This document shows, piece after piece, positions 58,830 through 64,000 of a stretch of DNA of 64,000 bases. Within the stretch, counting starts at the first letter, position 1; every line of letters starts with the position of its first letter. The notes beneath the pieces are model-generated. The model was not told where the DNA came from, did no database searches, and saw nothing but the letters and a program-made list of their open reading frames with translations. Source of the DNA: Chryseobacterium sp. Leaf405 (GTDB taxonomy: Bacteria > Bacteroidota > Bacteroidia > Flavobacteriales > Weeksellaceae); NCBI RefSeq assembly GCF_001425355.1, contig NZ_LMQN01000015.1, positions 357,862-421,861 on the forward strand. Reading direction: 5' to 3'. The position numbers and the translations under genes were made by a program.

Positions 58830-59873
58830 ATGAGAAGATTACCCATTTATTTTTTAGTCGATATTTCCGAATCTATGGTTGGTGAACCTATCGAGCAGGT
58901 GCAGGAAGGTATCGCTACCATTATCAAAGAATTAAAAAAAGATCCGTATTCTTTAGAAACCGTCTGGATTTCTATTGTTGGTTTTGCCGGAGAAGCGGAA
59001 GTGATCACGCCTTTACAGGACATTATCAGCTTTTATCCTCCAAAAATCCCAATCGGGAGCGGAACATCTCTTTCCAAAGGCCTGTTTAAGGTAATGGATT
59101 GCATTGATAAAGATATTGTTAAAACCACTTACGAAAGAAAAGGCGATTGGAAACCTATTGTTTTCCTCTTTACTGACGGTGTTCCAACGGATGATGCCAC
59201 GGCTGCAATCGACCGATGGAACAGCAATTATAACGGTAAAAAAAATACAGTTGCCATCTCCATAGGCGACAATACTAATCATAAATTGTTGGGAGCTTTA
59301 TCGGATAATGTTTTGTTGTTCAATAATTCGGATGAAAGATCGTATAAAGAATTTTTCAAGTGGGTGACAGATTCTATTAAAACAACGAGCCAGAGTGTAA
59401 GTGAAGCCAATAAAGAAGGAATCAATCTTTCTAAAATTGATTCAATTATTCTTGAAAAAGTTGATCCTGAAGCCCAACAGAGATTTCCCGATAATAATTT
59501 CGTTGTACTGAACGGAAAATGTTCTGATACAAAGAAATTATATTTAATGAAATTCAAAAAAGCATTGACCAATTCCGGAATTGAAGGAATGTCTACAAGA
59601 TATTACCGATTAGACGGTGCTTATAAAATTGATGAAAGTGCTTATTTCAGATTGTCTTCATCACAGAAAAACAATCTTAAAATCTCAGTTGAAGAGTTGC
59701 AGGGAAGTCCGTCTTGCCCACATTGCCCGAATCCGATTGCTTTGGCAACATGTTCATGCGGCGGAATTCACTGTCTTAGCGGGGAAGGTGTGAGTACCTG
59801 CCCGTGGTGCGGAACAACAGCAAACTACGGCTTTTCAAGTGAAGGATTCGATATTAACAGAACATTAGGATAA
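58830..59873 (+). CDS. terY: TerY-like vWA protein 3 with C-terminal zinc-binding domain
   Basis: 347 residues. vWA domain at 1-200 with a variant MIDAS DISESM (the DxSxS core is kept), IVGFAGEAEV and FTDGVPTDD. A middle segment (about 205-285) is followed by a Cys-rich domain: CPHCPN, TCSCGGIHC, TCPWCG, typical of TerY C-terminal domains and able to bind two zinc ions. It links the vWA proteins to the PP2C gene, whose ATG overlaps this stop. Confidence 0.9.
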   Translation: MRRLPIYFLVDISESMVGEPIEQVQEGIATIIKELKKDPYSLETVWISIVGFAGEAEVITPLQDIISFYPPKIPIGSGTSLSKGLFKVMDCIDKDIVKTTYERKGDWKPIVFLFTDGVPTDDATAAIDRWNSNYNGKKNTVAISIGDNTNHKLLGALSDNVLLFNNSDERSYKEFFKWVTDSIKTTSQSVSEANKEGINLSKIDSIILEKVDPEAQQRFPDNNFVVLNGKCSDTKKLYLMKFKKALTNSGIEGMSTRYYRLDGAYKIDESAYFRLSSSQKNNLKISVEELQGSPSCPHCPNPIALATCSCGGIHCLSGEGVSTCPWCGTTANYGFSSEGFDINRTLG

Positions 59874-61267
59874 TGATGGAAAACGACATCAAACAGATTC
59901 TGAAAGACAACAATATGCAGGAAGGCAAGCTTACCGACAAAGTGGTGTCTAAACTCATCAACAATGCCAGCGTTATCAAAAATCTGCATTCTATTACAGA
60001 TGCAAAAAGAAACATTATGGAAGAAGCAATGATCTATAAAGAAAAAGAAGAATTCAAGGAGGCGCATTTTATGATTAAGAATGCCAATGCCAAGCAGTTT
60101 TATGAATTCAGCTTCGACATGGAGAAATTTCCGAATATCAGAATTAAAAATATCAGAAATCTTGATTCTGCCGATCTTACTTTTGAAAATAATACGATCT
60201 CTGGGACACCAAAAATCAGCAGTACCTACGATCTTGATATTGAATTTTTTCATGTAAATGATGAAAATAATATTGATATTAAAACCGTACAGCTTTTTGT
60301 AAACGCCGATCCTAAAGATCTCTGGAAAAATATTCCAAGCCCTGATAATGCCATTTTCTATAAACCGGAGGAACGCAAATTCAAAGGGAATTTTCTTGAT
60401 AGAAAGATTGTTGTAGCATCTAAAAGAGGTCGTTCCCATGCACACGAAGGAACTTTCAGGGATGATGATTTTGCGGTGAATGATCTTCCGCAGAACTGGA
60501 GTGTTGTTTCTGTTTCAGACGGTGCCGGATCTGCAAAAATGGCAAGGTACGGTTCTCAACTTGCCGTAGAATCGATCAATAATTTTTTTAACAGCGAAGA
60601 AATTATTAATGATATCGAAAAACACATTAAGACCATTTATTCTACGGAAGAAGTTCAAAACACTGAAATTCCGGCGTCAGATCCTAAAGTTGAAGTCCGA
60701 CAAAATATCATCAAGCTTTTATACAAAGGTGTTTTGAATACCTACACAATTTTAAATGAAGAAGCAGCGAAAAATTCTTTAGCATTAAGAGATCTTCATG
60801 CAACCTTAATTTTTGCTTTAACTAAAAAATTCGATTTCGGATATGTTGTTTTGACTTTCGGCGTGGGTGACTGCCCAATTAATCTGATCAACAAAGATTT
60901 TTCTGATGTAAAATTGCTGAATACGATGGATGTTGGTGAATTCGGCGGTGGTACTCGCTTTATCACAATGAAAGAGATTTTCAATGATCCTAATATCACT
61001 TCCCGTTTCGGAATTACCTGTATTGAAGATTTTTCTAATCTTGTGCTGATGACAGACGGTATTTACGACCCAAAATTTGTTACTGAAAATAAGCTGGAAG
61101 ATCTTGAAAGCTGGAAAACATTTATCGACGACCTTAACGGAAATAATGAAGATAAAGCAAAAATTGACTTCCAAAACGACGAAAATATTGATGATCAGCT
61201 GATGACCTGGATAGATTTCTGGAGCAAAGGAAACCATGACGACAGAACGTTGGCTATAATCTATTAA
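59873..61267 (+). CDS. PP2C-type protein phosphatase of the TerY-P triad
   Basis: 464 residues. The C-terminal 260 form a PP2C domain: VVSVSDGAGSAKMARYGSQLAVE with the metal Asp, LRDLHATLIFAL, FGVGDCPINLI, LVLMTDGIYD and GNHDDRTLAIIY with the last metal Asp. The N-terminal 150 residues are helical, then a strand block DLTFENNTISGTPKISSTYDL that resembles the GTP-turn of Ig-like (He_PIG) modules, unusual for a phosphatase. Start is 59873 or 59876 (adjacent Met). It removes phosphates placed by the downstream kinase, by the known triad. Confidence 0.87.
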   Translation: MMENDIKQILKDNNMQEGKLTDKVVSKLINNASVIKNLHSITDAKRNIMEEAMIYKEKEEFKEAHFMIKNANAKQFYEFSFDMEKFPNIRIKNIRNLDSADLTFENNTISGTPKISSTYDLDIEFFHVNDENNIDIKTVQLFVNADPKDLWKNIPSPDNAIFYKPEERKFKGNFLDRKIVVASKRGRSHAHEGTFRDDDFAVNDLPQNWSVVSVSDGAGSAKMARYGSQLAVESINNFFNSEEIINDIEKHIKTIYSTEEVQNTEIPASDPKVEVRQNIIKLLYKGVLNTYTILNEEAAKNSLALRDLHATLIFALTKKFDFGYVVLTFGVGDCPINLINKDFSDVKLLNTMDVGEFGGGTRFITMKEIFNDPNITSRFGITCIEDFSNLVLMTDGIYDPKFVTENKLEDLESWKTFIDDLNGNNEDKAKIDFQNDENIDDQLMTWIDFWSKGNHDDRTLAIIY

Positions 61268-61269
61268 TT

Positions 61270-62781
61270 ATGAGTAATATAATAAGAGTTTCTTCCGCTC
61301 TGGATCCGTCCAAAACCTATGAATATGTAAACAAAGATCCGAAACAAGGCGGTGTAAAAGATGTTTACTTTTCTCCGAACAGAGATTATGTAGTCGCTTT
61401 TTACCGAAAACCACTTGCTGTAGAACAGGAAGAACGAATCAAAAGAATCGTTTCTACCTATTTAACGAATATAAAAAACGGAAATGCCGCTGATTATTTT
61501 ATCAACGAAATTTTCAGATGGCCTTACGATATCGTTCATAAAGATAAATTGACAGGAATTATTGTTCCAATTTACAATAAAAAGTTTTTTTTCACTAAAG
61601 GATATATCGGTTCTGATACCATTAAAGGTGAAGATAAAGTAGGGAAATGGTTTACAGCGCCGATGTTCAGGGATAAAAACTATCCTTTGAGGCTCGACAG
61701 CTCTGAATTGGGAGACTGGCTGAGCTATTTCCAGATTGCGGTAAACATCAGCCGCGGAGTTAAGAAACTTCATCAAATGGGATTAGCGCACTCAGATTTG
61801 TCTTATAATAATATTTTGGTAGATCCTGTGACAAAATCTGCCTGTATCATTGATATCGACGGATTGGTTGTTCCAAAATTATTTCCGCCGGAGGTAATAG
61901 GAACGGCAGATTTTATCGCTCCGGAAGTATTAAGAACAAAACATTTAAATATTCAGGATCCTCAGCGACAATTACCCAATCAAAAGACGGATTTGCACGC
62001 TTTAGCATCGTTAATTTATATGTATCTACTCCGCAGACATCCGTTAAGAGGTGGAAAAATATGGGATTTGGATTCGGAAAAAGATGAACTGCTTTCGATG
62101 GGGGAAAAATCAATTTTTATTGAACATCCCACAGATACGACCAATTATGTAAAAGCCGATCATCTCAAAAAATGGAACACCTTTTGGGGAGATCCTAAAA
62201 AAATTCCATACACAGTTACCGGACCTTATTTGTCAGAACTTTTCAGAAAAGCATTTATTGACGGACTTCATGATCCTATTAAGCGTCCGATTGCCAATGA
62301 ATGGGAAACGGCTTTACTAAAAACTGTGGATTTAATACAGCCTTGTCAAAATCCAAACTGCTCAGAAAAATGGTATGTTTTTGATAACAGCAATAAACCA
62401 AAGTGTCCATTCTGCGGAACTCCTCATAAAGGAACATTACCAGTTCTTGACTTATATTTCAAATTTAAAGAAGACGTCTGGAAACCGGAAAATCATAGAT
62501 TGATGGTGTACCATAATCAGTATTTGTTCAAATGGAATGTGTCTAAAAAAGTGATCAGAAATGAAAATCTTACCGCTGAAGATAAAAAGCCTGTTGGATA
62601 TTTCACATTCCATCAGGGAAGATGGGTTTTAGTCAACCAAAGTCTGACGAGTATGAAAGATGTCACCGAAGGAAAAGAAATTCCGCCAAATTCTATGGTT
62701 GAACTTACGGAAGGTAAAAAAATCTTACTTTCCAACGAAGAAGGAGGAAGGTTGATTTATGTAACTATTGCCAATAAATAA
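61270..62781 (+). CDS. Atypical protein kinase of the TerY-P triad with zinc ribbon
   Basis: 503 residues. The kinase core has the catalytic loop AHSDLSYNNILVD (HSD in place of HRD), the metal-binding IIDIDGL (DID in place of DFG), GTADFIAPEVL and a later KTDLHALASLIYMYL. The Gly-rich loop is GGVKDV-like. A zinc ribbon follows near residues 360-385 (CQNPNCSEKW, CPFCGT). The C-terminal 110 residues look FHA-like but lack a clean signature. Ends the operon at a terminator. Target proteins are presumably within the Ter system. Confidence 0.85.
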   Translation: MSNIIRVSSALDPSKTYEYVNKDPKQGGVKDVYFSPNRDYVVAFYRKPLAVEQEERIKRIVSTYLTNIKNGNAADYFINEIFRWPYDIVHKDKLTGIIVPIYNKKFFFTKGYIGSDTIKGEDKVGKWFTAPMFRDKNYPLRLDSSELGDWLSYFQIAVNISRGVKKLHQMGLAHSDLSYNNILVDPVTKSACIIDIDGLVVPKLFPPEVIGTADFIAPEVLRTKHLNIQDPQRQLPNQKTDLHALASLIYMYLLRRHPLRGGKIWDLDSEKDELLSMGEKSIFIEHPTDTTNYVKADHLKKWNTFWGDPKKIPYTVTGPYLSELFRKAFIDGLHDPIKRPIANEWETALLKTVDLIQPCQNPNCSEKWYVFDNSNKPKCPFCGTPHKGTLPVLDLYFKFKEDVWKPENHRLMVYHNQYLFKWNVSKKVIRNENLTAEDKKPVGYFTFHQGRWVLVNQSLTSMKDVTEGKEIPPNSMVELTEGKKILLSNEEGGRLIYVTIANK

Positions 62782-62809
62782 GGGTATGCCGAAAAGCATA
62801 CTTTTTTTA
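62782..62809 (+). terminator. Terminator after the Ter operon
   Basis: GTATGC / GCATAC stem, loop CGAAAA, T7. Confidence 0.8.
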
Positions 62810-63069
62810 TGTCCATCAATAAGTAAAATATTCGTTATAAGTGTTAAAAAAATGTAAATACAACATATTTTCATATTTATATCAAAAAAATATATCTTTT
62901 TCTTCTGAATAAAATTTATTTTTTATTTTATATGATTGATTTATTATTAATATATGTGTTTAAATTTATTTTTATTCACTACATAAAATAGTTATTTTTT
63001 AAAACTCAACAATCGGTGAATTGGTGCTGGAAAAGTTTATCTAACGTAAGATATTATCTAATAATTAGT
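62810..63069. other. AT-rich gap without a gene
   Basis: About 260 bp, very AT-rich. No gene, repeat or hairpin stands out. Confidence 0.5.
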
Positions 63070-63077
63070 TAATTTTG
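63070..63077 (+). promoter_or_regulatory. -7 box before the 63093 gene
   Basis: TAATTTTG, 15 bp before the ATG at 63093; the in-frame TTG at 63075 lies in it. Confidence 0.55.
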
Positions 63078-63092
63078 CAAAAACTAATATAT

Positions 63093-63353
63093 ATGACATT
63101 CAGCGAAGCGGTAAAACGGAAGCGACAATTTATCAAAGACTCCAGTGATTTTACTAATGCACTTTACCACTGTTTAATTATTCCGGCTAATGCAGAGGAA
63201 TCTAAAAAATACATTGAAGATTTTAAAAAGTCACCATCATCTTTTATTAATGAGAGCTGTAAAAGATATACAAAAGATGCAAACTTTAAAGTTATGATCA
63301 TTCCTATTGTAGAATTTCAGCATAATATTACTGATGAGCTTGTGAACATATAA
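63093..63353 (+). CDS. Hypothetical protein, 86 aa
   Basis: Not recognised. Small soluble protein, Lys/Ser-rich, starting MTFSEAVKRKRQFIKDSSDF, then LIIPANAEESKKYIEDFKKSP and IPIVEFQHN. Predicted mixed alpha/beta. The ATG follows a -7 box by 15 bp. Terminated by a hairpin at 63377. Position next to the convergent edge gene gives no clue to function. Confidence 0.6.
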   Translation: MTFSEAVKRKRQFIKDSSDFTNALYHCLIIPANAEESKKYIEDFKKSPSSFINESCKRYTKDANFKVMIIPIVEFQHNITDELVNI

Positions 63354-63374
63354 GAATAATTTGTTCCCACATAT

Positions 63375-63404
63375 AAATCTCTCATGAAAATGGGAGATTT
63401 TTTT
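63375..63404 (+). terminator. Terminator after the 63093 gene
   Basis: ATCTCTCAT / ATGGGAGAT stem (one G-U), loop GAAA, T7. Confidence 0.8.
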
Positions 63405-63422
63405 ATAGATGAATATTAAGAT

Positions 63423-64000
63423 TTAATAACTGTGCAGCCTGATAATACTTCCTTTATAAAATTTAGTATGCTCATATAATTCCATGAAATAATTATAACT
63501 AAACGCTTTGCTTAAAATTTCCTTTTCATTTTGTAAAAAAGGCTTAAATTCTGACGGATAAGTAGCAGAAGATTCGTGAAGATTTTCCCGATTGAATGCT
63601 ACAACTTTTTTTAAACCGATTATATCTTCTTCAAGAGTTTGAAGAGTAGAATCAAATTCAGTTTGTGCGAGCTCGAAAAGTCTTTCATGAGCAGGTTTTA
63701 ATATTTTTGTCAAAAGCAAAAGATCATCGTTGGTATCCGGACTTTCGTAATAATACTGATCCAGAAAAGTAGAAAGAAGACCGCTGGAAAATATTCCAAA
63801 AATCAAAAAATTATTGAAATCATCAGAACTCATCAAGATACTGAAATCTTTCTCAATAAGACATTCATAATCACTAAGAATACTGTGAAAACTTCTTACA
63901 GGTGTTTTTGAAGGAATTTCGTAAAAAAGATCCATTCCATTAATGAAAAGTTGCGTTTCTACTTCATTATAATCTTCTTTACACGGGTCGGTTATCCATT
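63423..64000 (-). CDS. Hypothetical protein, 5' end outside window
   Basis: At least 192 residues; the frame stays open from the Met at 63935 through the right edge, reading WITDPCKEDYNEVETQLFIN before it, so the true start lies beyond 64000. The visible part is helical and acidic with aromatic clusters (FYEIPSKTPVRSFHSILSDY) and ends GSIIRLHSY. No signal peptide or catalytic motif seen. Family not recognised. Confidence 0.6.
   Translation of the reverse strand, partial: WITDPCKEDYNEVETQLFINGMDLFYEIPSKTPVRSFHSILSDYECLIEKDFSILMSSDDFNNFLIFGIFSSGLLSTFLDQYYYESPDTNDDLLLLTKILKPAHERLFELAQTEFDSTLQTLEEDIIGLKKVVAFNRENLHESSATYPSEFKPFLQNEKEILSKAFSYNYFMELYEHTKFYKGSIIRLHSY

Noticed and set aside
59825-60445. 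206-codon minus-strand open frame
   Set aside because: Shadow of the PP2C gene, which shows clear motifs and operon overlaps on the plus strand.

Overview
The window is chromosome from a flavobacterium of the Chryseobacterium group (Weeksellaceae). The reasons are the low GC content, promoters with the Bacteroidetes -7 box TAnnTTTG, a lack of strong Shine-Dalgarno sites, and lineage-typical families (DUF6427/DUF6341, DUF6261, DUF6705, DUF3109, an OstA-like protein, START-like). Genus-level placement is inference. Most of the window is ordinary core genome, with several accessory islands set into it.

Layout. 1-9.4 kb is housekeeping: the 3' end of katG, tRNA-Gln, der, upp, a hydrolase, comF, a thioesterase, a TlpA-like thioredoxin, queD, lpxH, a LuxE-like acyl-protein synthetase, a nuclease-fold protein and an aquaporin. 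9.5-15.6 kb is accessory: a M15/DUF5715-like exported protein, an unknown protein, a 7-TM protein with a histidine kinase/LuxR response regulator pair, a Tle1-like DUF2235 phospholipase and another unknown, followed by a large palindromic repeat. 15.9-23.2 kb holds an ABC-F ATPase, a putative metal-uptake TonB receptor locus and trigger factor.

23.2-29.9 kb is the most unusual region. It is a minus-strand array. It begins with a lipoprotein that has a long constant region and a C-terminal JAMM (HxH...SxxD) metalloprotease-like domain. A DUF6705 lipoprotein follows, then a second, 5'-truncated copy of the constant region joined to a different JAMM tail. After that come further small exported proteins and at least four decayed 3' fragments of DUF6705-type genes. 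The layout resembles a polymorphic toxin locus with an orphan cassette and an immunity-gene array.

30-36 kb carries an XRE regulator, a 41-bp tandem repeat array, a DUF6261 gene, a LolA-like exported protein between inverted copies of a ~125-bp MITE/REP-like element, and a two-domain M16 protease. 35.7-56.1 kb is again core: membrane and stress proteins, an exonuclease, pssA, an LtaS-like sulfatase-fold enzyme, pdhB, kup, a Fur-family regulator, an OstA-like protein, two aminotransferase-fold proteins, an amidase, algH/yqgE, pdxH, HU, panD and a flippase-like membrane protein.

56.2-62.8 kb is one tightly overlapped operon: two TerD proteins, three TerY-like vWA proteins, a PP2C phosphatase and an atypical protein kinase, i.e. 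a TerD plus TerY-P phosphorylation-triad stress system. Its promoter carries a candidate operator palindrome. The window ends in an unrecognised gene cut by the right edge. No rRNA, CRISPR array, transposase, prophage or type VI secretion structural gene was seen.
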